Shown one piece after another: positions 24,525 to 33,334 of a DNA stretch of 64,000 nucleotides. The stretch is from the NCBI RefSeq assembly GCF_004349235.1, contig NZ_SMKY01000003.1, positions 29,037 through 93,036 on the forward strand, given 5' to 3'. Position 1 is the stretch's first letter, and every line of letters begins with the position of its first letter. Source of the DNA: Actinomadura darangshiensis. Its GTDB lineage: Bacteria > Actinomycetota > Actinomycetes > Streptosporangiales > Streptosporangiaceae. The position numbers and the translations under genes are program-made. The notes under the pieces are model-generated. The model was not told the DNA's origin and did not search any database. It was given only the letters and a program-made list of their open reading frames with translations.

Positions 24525-25097
24525 ATGAGAACGCGTACCCGACCCGCCCGGGGACGCCGGCGGCTCGCGGCCGGTGCCGCGGGGGTGGCCGCGGCCACCC
24601 TCGCGGCGTCCACCGCGGTCGCCTCGGCGCAAGAGCTGCCGATCACGCAGCAGGTGCAGCAGCAGAACCAGTGGTGCTGGGTCGCCAGCGGGCTGACGAT
24701 CGCCAAGTTCTTCGGCAAGGGGAACGTCAGCCAGAACGACTTCTGCAACCTCGGACGCGGCTATCCGCAGGGCAGCCAGTGCCCGAACCAGGCCGGCTAC
24801 CTGGAGTACGACCAGCGCGCCTACCAGGCGCTCGGCCTCTCCCCCGGCCAGGTCAGCGGCCCGCTGTCCTACAGCGGCGTCACGGCCGAGATCGACGGGC
24901 AGCGGCCCATCCTCACCGGCATCTACTGGACGGCCGGCGGCGGCCACGCCCAGGTCATCTACGGCTACTCCGGCCAGACGATCTCCTACGGCGACCCGTG
25001 GCCGTCCAGCCCGCGGTACGGGGAGATGTCCTACAGCGGCTACGTCAGCAACGGCCAGTTCCAGTGGGGCCAGGCCCTGTCCAGGATCGGAGGCTGA
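24525..25097 (+). CDS. Secreted papain-like (AvrRpt2/C39-like) cysteine protease
   Basis: 190 residues from ATG 24525 (GGCGGAAGC upstream). The N-terminus has twin arginines and a hydrophobic signal ending ASAQE. The mature protein carries QQNQWCWVASG near residue 47 (catalytic Cys after Q-x-x-x-W, oxyanion Gln), GGGHAQVIYGY near residue 147 (catalytic His) and YGDPWP (Asp), the AvrRpt2/staphopain-like triad. Extra Cys at NFCNLG and SQCPN may form a disulfide. The stop is followed one base later by the partner gene, whose ribosome site overlaps this gene's last codons. Its extracellular substrate is unknown. Confidence 0.85.
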   Translation: MRTRTRPARGRRRLAAGAAGVAAATLAASTAVASAQELPITQQVQQQNQWCWVASGLTIAKFFGKGNVSQNDFCNLGRGYPQGSQCPNQAGYLEYDQRAYQALGLSPGQVSGPLSYSGVTAEIDGQRPILTGIYWTAGGGHAQVIYGYSGQTISYGDPWPSSPRYGEMSYSGYVSNGQFQWGQALSRIGG

Positions 25098-25098
25098 C

Positions 25099-25893
25099 AT
25101 GCGGTTCACAGCGAAGGTCGCGGCCGGAGCCGCGATCGGCGGGACGGTCCTGATGGGCGGTACCGCGGCGATGGCGTCCGGTCCGTCCTCCGACGAGGCC
25201 GCGGCCGCGAAGGCCGCCGCGGCGCCGGCGGCGCAGCAGAAGCTCGGGCGGTTCTTCGTCCATCTGGACCAGCACAACCGCGGTCAGCTGACGAACCAGG
25301 GCGTGTCCAAGGCGGCGGCGCAGGCCAAGGCGCCGAAGCTCCAGGGGCACGTCCAGCGCGTCTACTCGCTGAACCCCGCGTTCGTGAAGGGCGGTCAGGA
25401 CGCGCCCGTCGCGACGTTCGCGTACATGGCGGTCGGCGCCACGTCGGCGAGCGGGCAGCGGGCGACGATGTGGCTGACCGGGTCCGGTGCGAGCTGGACG
25501 GTCATGAACATCATCTCCGGGACGGCCGAGGCGGTGTACCCGGCGAAGGCGCAGGGCGGCACGGTGTTCACCGAGCCGCAGATCCACGCGTGGTACCGGC
25601 TGAAGGACGGCCGGGTCACCGCGCTCAACGACACCGCCGCGTCGTCGGTCGGCAAGTCCGGCGTCACGGTGGCGGCGTACCGGAGGCTGGTGCACACCCG
25701 GTACGCCGACAAACTCCCGGGCACCGCTTACCAGCGGTCCGGGAAGCTCGGCGGCTACTCGCCCGCGACCGGCGTCAGCGATCCGGCGCCGGACAGGGGC
25801 CCGGCGCCCGCTCTGCTGGCGCTCGGGGCGGGCGGCGCGGTGACCGCCGCAGGCGTCGTCCTCGTACGGCGCCGCCGCCAGGGCAGCTACTAG
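25099..25893 (+). CDS. Exported membrane-anchored protein paired with the cysteine protease
   Basis: 264 residues from ATG 25099, with GGAGG six bases upstream. A signal peptide (KVAAGAAIGGTVLMGGTAAMA) precedes an outer domain of ~190 residues with no family I recognise; it contains QRVYSLNPAFVKG, YMAVGATSASGQ and WTVMNIISGTAEAVYP. Residues ~240-258 form a single C-terminal helix followed by RRRRQ, so the protein is tethered outside the cell. Tight coupling to the cysteine protease suggests it is its substrate, inhibitor or membrane dock. The stop codon overlaps the convergent LysR stop (25890-25893). Confidence 0.8.
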   Translation: MRFTAKVAAGAAIGGTVLMGGTAAMASGPSSDEAAAAKAAAAPAAQQKLGRFFVHLDQHNRGQLTNQGVSKAAAQAKAPKLQGHVQRVYSLNPAFVKGGQDAPVATFAYMAVGATSASGQRATMWLTGSGASWTVMNIISGTAEAVYPAKAQGGTVFTEPQIHAWYRLKDGRVTALNDTAASSVGKSGVTVAAYRRLVHTRYADKLPGTAYQRSGKLGGYSPATGVSDPAPDRGPAPALLALGAGGAVTAAGVVLVRRRRQGSY

Positions 25894-26945
25894 CCGCCCT
25901 TCCGCGGGTCCCGGGGACCGCCCCCCTCGCCGGGACCCGCACCGGCGTCCGTCCCCGCCCCCGCTCCCGAAAGGGCGGGGACGGGCAGCGCCGGGTGCGC
26001 CTCGGGATGCTCGTCCCACCAGGTGCCGTACTCGCGCTGGGCCCGGACGAGGTCCAGGTAGACGTCGTTGAAGACGCCGCGCAGCCGCCCGGCCGCCTGC
26101 TCGGCCTCGGGCCGCCACATCAGGACGACGCGCTGGCCGAGCGGGTCGCCGGTGATGCGGCGGAACGCGACCCCGTCGCGGGGGCTCGCGGTCGGCTGGT
26201 AGATGCCGATGGCGCCTCCCGACCGGATGAACGACGCCGAGATCTGCCAGTCGGTCGCCCAGTACCGCACCCGCGGCCGGAACCCGGCGCCCGCGCAGAC
26301 GCCGCGGAAGTAGGCGGGCCAGGGTCCGTCGTCGAGCGGGTCGTCAATCCAGTCCTGGTCGGCGAGGTCGTCAAGGTCTACTGTGGCGCCGGCGGCGAGG
26401 GGGCTGGACGACGACATCCCGACGAGCTGCGGCTCGCACTCCACGAGGACGAGCCGTTCGAGGCCGTCGCGCGGCCGCGGGACGCGGTCGACCGGCTCCT
26501 GGAACAGCCCGATGTCGAGGGTGCCGGAGGCGAGCAGCGCGGGGATGCGCCCGCCGCCGGGATCGACGCGCAGGTGCAGCCGGGACTCCGGGGACAGCGA
26601 GCCGAAGTGGTCGCTGAGGCGGGTCAGCGCCGGGCACGCCTGCACCCCGACCCGCAGCATCGGCATCGCGGACGGGTCGCGGAGCCGGTGCGCGAGGGCG
26701 GCGTTGAGGTCGTCGATGCCGGCGAGCGCGGCGCGGGCGCGGGTGGCGACCTCGGCCCCGACCGGGGTCGGCGTGACGCCCTCCGGGGACCGGACGAACA
26801 GCTGCACGCCGAGGTGGCCCTCGACGCGGCGGAGCAGGGTGCTGACGGCGGGCTGGGTGAGGCCGAGCCGGGCGGCGGCCTTGCTGATGCTGCCGGTCGC
26901 GGCGATCGCCTCGATCATCCGGAGGTGATGGGGGCCGAGGTCCAC
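25890..26945 (-). CDS. LysR-family transcriptional regulator
   Basis: 351 residues. The N-terminal winged helix is typical: HHLRMIEAIAATGSISKAAARLG, then LTQPAVSTLLRRVEGHLG and LFVRSPEGVTPTPVG. The C-terminal ~240 residues form a type-2 periplasmic-binding-like effector domain (LRVGVQACPAL, GTLDIGLFQEP, GGAIGIYQPT). A Pro/Gly-rich tail of ~30 residues follows and is not conserved in the family. The target is unclear: the neighbours are a convergent secreted protein and a codirectional AraC regulator upstream. Cytoplasmic. Confidence 0.9.
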   Translation of the reverse strand: MDLGPHHLRMIEAIAATGSISKAAARLGLTQPAVSTLLRRVEGHLGVQLFVRSPEGVTPTPVGAEVATRARAALAGIDDLNAALAHRLRDPSAMPMLRVGVQACPALTRLSDHFGSLSPESRLHLRVDPGGGRIPALLASGTLDIGLFQEPVDRVPRPRDGLERLVLVECEPQLVGMSSSSPLAAGATVDLDDLADQDWIDDPLDDGPWPAYFRGVCAGAGFRPRVRYWATDWQISASFIRSGGAIGIYQPTASPRDGVAFRRITGDPLGQRVVLMWRPEAEQAAGRLRGVFNDVYLDLVRAQREYGTWWDEHPEAHPALPVPALSGAGAGTDAGAGPGEGGGPRDPRKGG

Positions 26946-27048
26946 GATGCGCTCCTGACCGTGTTATCGCCCCGTCCAATAGTCCGGTCGCATCGTAACG
27001 CCGGACCGGCCCCGGCAGAATGGAAATCCGTGCCAGGCCGAAATCGAG

Positions 27049-27921
27049 TCAGCCGCGGGCGCCGTGGTTGCGCAGCTCGCGGGGGCTGACGCCGAAGCGC
27101 CGCCGGAACGCGTGGCTGAGCGCGCTGGCGGAGGAGAACCCGGTCGCGTGCGCGAGGTCGGTGATGGTGACGTGCCGGTCGAGCGGGTTGCGCAGCCGGT
27201 CCCGGACGAGCCGCAGCCGCTCCTCGCGGATCAGGTCGCGCGGCGTCGTCCCGGCCCGCTGCAGCGCGAGCTGCACCTGGCGCAGCGACCAGCCGAGGTC
27301 CTGCGCCATCGCGGCGCCGGTGAGGCCGGGGTCGGTGGCGTGCTCGCGGACGTGGCGGCGCACGACCGCCTCCACCTCGGCGAGATGGCCGGGCGCGTGC
27401 GCGTCGCCGGCGCGGTCCCCGGCGACGAGCAGGCACAGCAGTTCGGTGATCCGCTCGCAGGCGGCGTCGAACTGCGGCGCGGAGAGCGTCCCGCGCTCCT
27501 CGCCGACGGCCCGCACCATGGCGGCGACGACGCGGCCGAGGCCCGCGGACAGGTCGAGGCCCGGCACCGGGACAGGCGGTCCGTGCAGCCGGCCGTCCAT
27601 CTCGTGCGCCGGGATCGTCATGACGAGCGCCCTGGCCGGCCGCGGCTGGACGACCCGGAACGCCGCCGGGGCGATGAGCCCGCCCGTGCCCGGCGCGAGC
27701 CGCGTCTCCAGGCCGTCCTGCGTCATGAGCAGCTCGCCGCGCAGCGGCAGCAGGAACCGGTAGCCGCGCGCCTGCCCGGCGGTGCGGACGTACTCGGCGC
27801 GGTCCGGCGGGTACGGGACGAGCCGGTAGGCGGCGCCGCTCCGCCGGCCGGGCCCGCCGAGCGCGTCGTCCACCGCAGGCCCTCCCACCGAAGATCGCTC
27901 CCGCGTGAGAGTAGTACGCAC
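27049..27921 (-). CDS. AraC-family transcriptional regulator with cupin-like sensor domain
   Basis: 290 residues from GTG 27921. Residues ~30-180 resemble the AraC-binding-like domain found in NimR/FeaR-type regulators (YRFLLPLRGELLMTQDG, RLAPGTGGLIAP). Residues ~190-290 contain the two helix-turn-helix units: GAAMAQDLGWSLRQVQLAL and HVTITDLAHATGFSSASALS followed by HAFRRRFGVSP. The start region is ambiguous: several GTG codons lie in frame. A 240-base gap separates it from the divergent conservon, whose promoter it could control, but no operator is evident. Confidence 0.88.
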   Translation of the reverse strand: MRTTLTRERSSVGGPAVDDALGGPGRRSGAAYRLVPYPPDRAEYVRTAGQARGYRFLLPLRGELLMTQDGLETRLAPGTGGLIAPAAFRVVQPRPARALVMTIPAHEMDGRLHGPPVPVPGLDLSAGLGRVVAAMVRAVGEERGTLSAPQFDAACERITELLCLLVAGDRAGDAHAPGHLAEVEAVVRRHVREHATDPGLTGAAMAQDLGWSLRQVQLALQRAGTTPRDLIREERLRLVRDRLRNPLDRHVTITDLAHATGFSSASALSHAFRRRFGVSPRELRNHGARG

Positions 27922-28164
27922 GCCACCGGCGAATCAGGCGAATACCCCGGAAAGTGACGTGAATCAGACGGTGGGTGATCTTGCAATGCGCCCGGCGGCA
28001 ACATCTCTGCGCGCGAGCACAAGCGCATCCCCGCGCACCCGTCCTACGGTGCCGAAACTGCGGCCTCTTCGCGCCGCCCCCCAACCCCACCAGCCATGAG
28101 GCGGTCCACCGGGTGTCGTGGAACCGGCCGGTCCACCTCGCCCGATTCCTGCACCGAGGATCTG

Positions 28165-29514
28165 ATGGAGCCATTCCTCCTGGCGGCGCTCGTCGTCGTG
28201 GCCGGCGCCGGCATCGCCGCCGCCGTCCAGCTGGTACGGCAACGGCAGGCGACGGCCGGCCTCCGCGAGCAGAACGCCGTCCTCGCCCGCGGCCTCGACC
28301 TGCGCGAGAAGGAGCTGAAGCACCTCGCGGACGTCCGGCTGCCCGAGCTCATGGAGTCCCTGCACAACCCGGGCCTGCGGGTCGCCGGCCCGCTGCACGA
28401 CCTGGACCGCGAGGCCCCCGCCTACGGGCAGGCGCTGACGACGGTGACCGAGCTGTTCGCCGGGTCCGCCGCGCGCGTCCGCGAGCGGGCCGACCTGTCG
28501 GCCAAGTCGACGCTGCGCGCGATGATGCGCGCCGTCCAGAGCCTCGCGAACGAGCAGCAGCTCGCCATCTCGCACATGCAGGAGCGCCACGACGACCCGG
28601 ACGTGCTGGAGGACCTGCTCCGCATCGACCACATGAACGCCCAGCTCGGCCGGCGCGCCCAGGCCACCGCCGTGCTGTGCGGGTCGTGGCCGGGGCAGCA
28701 GCGCTCGGCGTCCTCGATGAGCGACGTGGTGCGCGGCGCGACCGGCCGCATCCGCGACTACCTGCGCGTCAACCTCCAGGGCCCGGTGAACACCGCGGTC
28801 ACCAGCCGGGCCGTGGAGCCGATCGTGCTGACCCTGGCCGAGCTGCTGGACAACGCGGCCCGGCACTCGCGCCCCGACACCACCGTCGAGGTCAACTTCC
28901 AGCCCACGCACAACGGCGTCGCGATCATGATCGACGACGCGGGCGTCGCGATGGACACCGAGGAGTTGCAGCGCGCCGCCGACCTGCTGTCCGGCGACGC
29001 GTCCGTCGACATCCACCGGCTCGGCGACCCGCCCCGCGTCGGGTTCGCGGTGGCGGGCGTCCTCGCCGCCCGGTACGGGTTCCGGGTGTCGGTCGACACC
29101 CGCTCCCCCTACGGCGGCGTGCGGGCCGTCGTGTTCGTGCCGGCCGCGCTGCTGGCCGACCTGCCCGACGAGCGGCGGCCCGGACCGGCCGCCTCGGCCC
29201 GTCCGGCCGAGGAGCAGGAGCAGGAGCAGACCGCGCCCGCCGCCGGGACGGACGTACCGGCCACGGCGGGCGGGCTGCCGAAGCGCAGCCGCGTCGCGGT
29301 CGCCGAACGTCCCGCCGACGCGGCAGGCGACACGGCCGGCGGCGGCCCGGAGGAGGCCGGCGCCCGCGGCACCGGGGAGTGGCCGGCGGCCCGGCCGGCC
29401 CGGGAGACCGCCGCGGGCCTCGGCGCCTGGCAGCGCGGGACACGGTCCGGCCGCGCCGCCGCCGCGCCCGACGCGGACGGCCCCGGCATCGAGAGCAAGG
29501 ACCTGCGGCCATGA
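28165..29514 (+). CDS. cvnA: Conservon protein CvnA: histidine-kinase-like ATPase
   Basis: 449 residues from ATG 28165, with GAGGAT four bases upstream. A single N-terminal helix (LLAALVVVAGAGIAAAVQLV) anchors it, then a coiled-coil/dimerisation region with ISHMQERHDDPDVLEDLLRIDH and LGRRAQATAVLCG, and a HATPase domain (LTLAELLDNAARHSRPDT, IDDAGVAM, GFAVAGVLAARYG). As in other conservons, no conventional phospho-acceptor motif is visible. The last ~120 residues are Pro/Ala-rich and probably disordered. It opens a five-gene operon with ATGA overlaps. In Streptomyces such operons form a membrane-associated complex resembling a G-protein-coupled system. Confidence 0.9.
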   Translation: MEPFLLAALVVVAGAGIAAAVQLVRQRQATAGLREQNAVLARGLDLREKELKHLADVRLPELMESLHNPGLRVAGPLHDLDREAPAYGQALTTVTELFAGSAARVRERADLSAKSTLRAMMRAVQSLANEQQLAISHMQERHDDPDVLEDLLRIDHMNAQLGRRAQATAVLCGSWPGQQRSASSMSDVVRGATGRIRDYLRVNLQGPVNTAVTSRAVEPIVLTLAELLDNAARHSRPDTTVEVNFQPTHNGVAIMIDDAGVAMDTEELQRAADLLSGDASVDIHRLGDPPRVGFAVAGVLAARYGFRVSVDTRSPYGGVRAVVFVPAALLADLPDERRPGPAASARPAEEQEQEQTAPAAGTDVPATAGGLPKRSRVAVAERPADAAGDTAGGGPEEAGARGTGEWPAARPARETAAGLGAWQRGTRSGRAAAAPDADGPGIESKDLRP

Positions 29515-29945
29515 ACGAGGGGTGGAACGGCGCGATGGACGACGGTACGAACCGGCTCGGGTGGATGCTCGACGATGCGCTGCGGATGCCGGAGACCCGC
29601 TACGCGATCCTGCTGTCCGCCGACGGGCTGCTCATGGCGCACTCCGAGCGGATCAGCCGGGACGAGGCGGAGCGGCAGGCTGCGGGCATGGCGGGCCTGC
29701 AGTCACTCGCCCGCAGCACCGCCGAGTTCTGCGGGAACGCCGACACCACCTGGCGGCAGACGGTCAACGAGTTCGACGACGGGTACGTGTTCCTCGTCGC
29801 CGCCGGCCCCGGCGCCTACCTCTCGGTGTCGGCGACGCAGCGCGTCGACATGGAGACCGTGTCGTTCCGGCTCCAGGAACTCGTGCAGCGGCTGGGCAAG
29901 GAGATGACCAGCCCGCCGCGTCCGGGCGCGGGCCGTCCCGCATGA
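29511..29945 (+). CDS. cvnB: Conservon protein CvnB: roadblock/LC7-domain protein
   Basis: 144 residues, starting at ATG 29511 inside the CvnA stop. The roadblock fold is visible: LGWMLDDALRMPETRYAILLSADGL, RQAAGMAGLQSLA, QTVNEFDDGYVFLVAAG and YLSVSATQRVDMETV. Roadblock proteins serve as platforms for, or GTPase-activating partners of, MglA-like GTPases; here the partner is CvnD three genes on. Overlaps with the neighbours on both sides (ATGA) indicate stoichiometric synthesis. Confidence 0.93.
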   Translation: MNEGWNGAMDDGTNRLGWMLDDALRMPETRYAILLSADGLLMAHSERISRDEAERQAAGMAGLQSLARSTAEFCGNADTTWRQTVNEFDDGYVFLVAAGPGAYLSVSATQRVDMETVSFRLQELVQRLGKEMTSPPRPGAGRPA

Positions 29946-30298
29946 GCCCGCGCCGGAACGAGCGGTCCCTGGTCCGCCCGCACGTCGTCACCGGCGGCCG
30001 GGCGCACCCGACCCGCAACGTGTTCGACCTCGTCACCCTCGTGATCGCCGCCGGCGACCTGCCGCGGGCGGGCCTGTCCCCGGAGAAGCTCCGCATCGTC
30101 GAGCTGTGCCGCGGCGGCGCGCTGTCGGTCGCCGAGATCGCCGGGCACCTCGGCCTGCCCGTCGGGGTCGCCAAGGTGCTGCTGTCCGACCTCGTCGACA
30201 GCGGGCACCTCACCACCCGGGCCACCGCGCCCGCCGCCCAGCAGTCCAAGGTCCGGCTCCTGCAGGAGGTGCTCGATGGACTCCGCGCTCGCCTCTGA
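29942..30298 (+). CDS. cvnC: Conservon protein CvnC: DUF742 winged-helix protein
   Basis: 118 residues. It shows the DUF742 signature: RPHVVTGGRAHPTRNVFDLVTLV, then CRGGALSVAEIAGHLGLPVGVAKVLLSDLVDSGHL, a winged-helix-like segment. The family occurs almost only in conservons; whether it binds DNA or only partner proteins is unsettled. It overlaps CvnB by four bases and CvnD by 23 bases. Confidence 0.93.
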   Translation: MSPRRNERSLVRPHVVTGGRAHPTRNVFDLVTLVIAAGDLPRAGLSPEKLRIVELCRGGALSVAEIAGHLGLPVGVAKVLLSDLVDSGHLTTRATAPAAQQSKVRLLQEVLDGLRARL

Positions 30299-30872
30299 CA
30301 CGCCCTACGTGCGCGACAGCGTACGCACGGCCGTCAAGGTCCTCATCGTGGGGCATTTCGCCGTCGGCAAGACCACCTACGTCGGCACGCTGTCGGAGAT
30401 CCGCCCGCTGCGCACCGAGGAGCGGATGACGCAGGCCGGCGCGTCCGTGGACGACCTCGCCGGCATCAGGGACAAGACGACCACCACCGTCGCGATGGAC
30501 TTCGGCCGCCTCACCCTCAGCGACGACCTCGTCCTCTACCTGTTCGGGGCGCCCGGCCAGCAGCGCTTCACCCGGCTGTGGGACGACCTGGCGCGCGGCG
30601 CCCTCGGCGCGCTGATCCTGGTGGACACCGCCCGGCTCAAGGAGTCGTTCGCGGTCATGGACATCGTGGAGAAGCAGGGGCTCCCGTACGCGGTCGCCGT
30701 CAACCACTTCGACGGCTCCCCCCGGTTCCCGGACGAGGAGGTCCGCGAGGCCCTCGACCTCGCGGCGACCACGCCGCTGATCACCTGCGACGCCCGCGAC
30801 CGCCGGTCGTCCACCGAGGCGCTGATCTCGCTCGTCGACCACCTGCTGACCCTCGACGCGGAGACACCGTGA
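30276..30872 (+). CDS. cvnD: Conservon protein CvnD: small GTPase (MglA/Ras-like)
   Basis: 198 residues. G1 loop GHFAVGKTT near residue 26, G2 region TTTTVAMDFG near 70 and G3-like LFGAPGQQRF, in which the usual DxxG reads GAPGQ as in other CvnD proteins. The G4 region reads VAVNHFDG (NHFD, replacing NKxD). The protein is a cytoplasmic switch that would cycle on the roadblock protein CvnB. It starts 23 bases inside CvnC and its stop overlaps the P450 start (GTGA). Confidence 0.93.
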   Translation: MDSALASDTPYVRDSVRTAVKVLIVGHFAVGKTTYVGTLSEIRPLRTEERMTQAGASVDDLAGIRDKTTTTVAMDFGRLTLSDDLVLYLFGAPGQQRFTRLWDDLARGALGALILVDTARLKESFAVMDIVEKQGLPYAVAVNHFDGSPRFPDEEVREALDLAATTPLITCDARDRRSSTEALISLVDHLLTLDAETP

Positions 30873-32137
30873 CCCTCGACCACGCAGACGTCCAGGCCGG
30901 GCCCGAGCGCATCGCCCTGTACGGCCCGGAGTTCGCCAGGGACCCGCAGCGCGCCTACGCCCGGATGCGCGCGCACGGCGACCTCGCCCCCGTCGAGCTG
31001 GCGCCGGGCGTGCCGGCGACGCTCGTCGTCGGCTACGACGCCGCGCTGGAGATCCTCCGCGACCCCGGCACGTTCCCGCGCTGCAGCGAGGTGTGGGAGG
31101 AGGAGGTCGGGCCCGAGTGCCCGGTGCTGCCGATGATGATGTCGCGGCCCAGCGCCCTGTTCACCAACGGCGCCGTGCACGCCCGGCTGCGGTCGGCGAT
31201 CGTCGACAGCCTCGACCGGATCGACCCGGTCAAGCTCCGCGAGGACGTCCAGCGCACCGCCGACACCCTCATCGGCCGGTTCGCCGCCGACGGCAAGGCC
31301 GACCTGATCGGCCAGTACGCCCGCACGCTGCCGCTGCTGGTGTTCAACGAGCTGTTCGGCTGCCCGCACGCCATCGGCGACAAGCTCGTCCGCGGGATGA
31401 GCGCGATCTTCGACACCGTCTCCGCCGAGGAGGGCAACGCGCTGCTCATGGAGGCCGGCGACGAGCTCGTGGCGCACAAGCGCGCGAAGCCGGGCGCGGA
31501 CGTGACGTCCTGGATGATGAGCCACCCCGCCGGGCTCGACGACTTCGAGATGAACCAGCAGCTCACGCTGCTCGTCGGCGCCGGCACCGAGCCGGAGCAG
31601 AACCTCATCGCCAACGGGATCCTGCTGCTGCTGTCCGACGACCGGTTCGGCGGCGACCTGTCCGCCGGCGCGCTGCCCGTCGAGGACGCGCTCGACGAGA
31701 TCCTCTGGACCGACCCGCCGATGGCCAACTACGGGACCACGTTCCCCCGCCAGGACATCGACTTCCACGGGTACCGGCTGCCCGCGCACCAGCCCGTCCT
31801 GATCAGCTACGCCGCCGCGAACACCGACCCGTCCCGCTGGACGGCCGACCGCAAGGGCAACCGCGCCCACCTGTCCTACACCGGCGGGCCGCACAACTGC
31901 CCGGCCAAGAGCCAGTCCCGGCTCATCGCGTCGGTGGCGATCGAGCAGCTCCTCGACCGGCTGCCCGACGTGGACCTGGCCGTCCCCGCGGACCGGCTGG
32001 AGTGGCGGCCGGGCCCGTTCCACCGCGCCCTGACCGCCCTCCCGGTCGTGTTCATTGCACCGCCCTCGGCGTCGGGCCCTGGGGGCCCTCCTTCAGCGGG
32101 CACTGCGGCGATCGCTGCAGCGCTCCGGCTCGCCTAG
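30869..32137 (+). CDS. cvnE: Conservon cytochrome P450 (CvnE-type)
   Basis: About 422 residues from GTG 30869, overlapping CvnD. It has the I-helix LVGAGTEPEQNLI, where the usual acid-Thr pair is replaced as in other conservon P450s, and the haem loop YTGGPHNCPAKS with the Cys ligand. WRPGPFHRALTALPVVF is the usual C-terminal strand. The final ~25 residues, after FIAPP, are encoded by the left inverted repeat that starts at 32054, so the natural C-terminus has been replaced or extended. The substrate is unknown; in conservons the P450 is probably the output enzyme. Missing acid-alcohol residues suggest a specialised proton path. Confidence 0.9.
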   Translation: MTLDHADVQAGPERIALYGPEFARDPQRAYARMRAHGDLAPVELAPGVPATLVVGYDAALEILRDPGTFPRCSEVWEEEVGPECPVLPMMMSRPSALFTNGAVHARLRSAIVDSLDRIDPVKLREDVQRTADTLIGRFAADGKADLIGQYARTLPLLVFNELFGCPHAIGDKLVRGMSAIFDTVSAEEGNALLMEAGDELVAHKRAKPGADVTSWMMSHPAGLDDFEMNQQLTLLVGAGTEPEQNLIANGILLLLSDDRFGGDLSAGALPVEDALDEILWTDPPMANYGTTFPRQDIDFHGYRLPAHQPVLISYAAANTDPSRWTADRKGNRAHLSYTGGPHNCPAKSQSRLIASVAIEQLLDRLPDVDLAVPADRLEWRPGPFHRALTALPVVFIAPPSASGPGGPPSAGTAAIAAALRLA

Positions 32138-32235
32138 CGGCTCGCTGCGCGATCAGGTTCTCGCAAGCTCGAACCTGCCTTCGGACGCGATCGCAACGCC
32201 TGGGGCTGTTGCGTGGCTGGGCCGGTGGCTGAGGA
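32054..32235. repeat. Left arm of ~185-bp imperfect inverted repeat (MITE-like)
   Basis: From ATTGCACC to GGTGGCTGAGG this segment matches the reverse complement of 33091-33278 over almost its whole length: shared blocks include GGGCACTGCG, GCGATCGCTGCA, TCGCCTAGCGGCTCGCTGCG, CGATCAGG, TGCCTTCGGACGCGATCGC and TTGCGTGGCTG. It contains nested palindromes (GGGCCC-GGGCCC and CAGGTTC-GAACCTG). It encodes the P450 tail and stop. Confidence 0.8.
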
Positions 32236-33090
32236 AGCCGAGCCGGTATCCCTGGCCGTTCACCGATGTGGCGCAACTTCTCCGCCTCTCGGTGCCGAAC
32301 AGCGGCTGCTCGTGCCGCGTCGTCTCGGTCTGTAGCTCGGCGACCTCGCGGGTGTCGTCGTGCTCGCGCCGCGTGCGGCGCAGCTTCTCCGCCGCCTCGG
32401 TGCCGAACAGCTGCGACTCGTTGCGGGCGCGCAGCTCGGCCAGCTCCCGCTCGTGCTCCAGCCGCTGCGTCTCCTGGACGCGGGCCGCGGCCATCTCGCG
32501 CTGCCCGACGGCCTCCCCGGCCTCCGGCTCCACCAGCCGCGATCTGCCCCGCTCGGCCAGAGCCGGACGAGCTGACCACGGCCTCCTTGATCTGCACCGT
32601 GACGATGCGGAGCCCGAGCCCCTGGTCGCCGCTCTCCTCGCCCTCGGCGACACCGCGCAGCCAGGCGGTCAGCTCCTCGATGATCGGCTGCTTGTCGGAC
32701 AGGACGTCCCGCACCCCCATGGTGGCGACCTTGTCCTTGATCGCGGCCTCCGCCTGCTCGCGGAGCTGGAGGTTCACCACCCGCATCGGGTCGTCGGCGT
32801 CGCCGAAGTCGAGCTTGCGGTACGCGGTGCCGAAGTCCTGGATGATCCACTGCACGTAGCCCTGGACGAGCACGCCCTGCAGTTCCCGGCAGATGCAGTA
32901 CGCGTTGATCAGGATCGTCTGGGTCACGCCCGGCACCACGAGGAACGAGTCCGTGGCCGGGTTGAACCGGAACGACACCCCGAGCCCGATGTGCAGCGGC
33001 TCCGCCCGCCCGCGCCAGGTGTGCACGACGAACGCGTTCGGCGGGACGAGCACGTTCTTCCACCGCCAGAAAGCGGCAGACGGACACGAC
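32236..33090 (-). pseudogene. Decayed SPFH/band-7 domain protein
   Basis: On the minus strand NVLVPPNAFVVHTWRGRAE (near 33060) through AYRKLDFGDADDPMRVV, ATMGVRDVLSDKQPIIEELT and LRIVTVQIKEAVVSS is clearly an SPFH/slipin-like sequence in one frame. Near 33068 an extra G puts the preceding VVSVCRFLA and the expected AWKN into another frame. Near 32575 the frame shifts again and the helical tail (LAERGRSRLVEPEAG, RVQETQRLEHERELAELRA) continues in a third frame, with part of the domain apparently missing. No intact start, signal or terminus remains, and both ends stop at the inverted repeats. A 5'-to-3' inactivated gene is the simplest reading; the sequence could also contain assembly errors. 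Confidence 0.75.
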
Positions 33091-33278
33091 CTCCCCAGCC
33101 ACCGGCTCAGCCACGCAACAACCCCAGTCGTCGCGATCGCGTCCGAAGGCAGGGGCGAGCGAAGCGAGACCCTGATCGCGCAGCGAGCCGCTAGGCGAGT
33201 CGGATGCGATGCAGCGATCGCACGCAGTGCCCGACGATGGAGGGCCCTCTAGGGCCCGAAGGAGGAGGGCACTGCAAT
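33091..33278. repeat. Right arm of ~185-bp imperfect inverted repeat (MITE-like)
   Basis: Reverse-complement partner of 32054-32235. Its outer end carries a nested palindrome: GCAGTGCCC...GGGCACTGC enclosing GGGCCC-TAGA-GGGCCC (about 33227-33276). The left arm keeps the same plan with substitutions. An A/T-rich stretch (AATAAATACAGCGGATACAGTAATG) begins exactly where the repeat ends and probably provides the promoter of the next gene. Confidence 0.8.
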
Positions 33279-33334
33279 AAATACAGCGGATACAGTAATG
33301 AACCCTCCGCCCGGGTGTGTACGTATTTCGGGCC

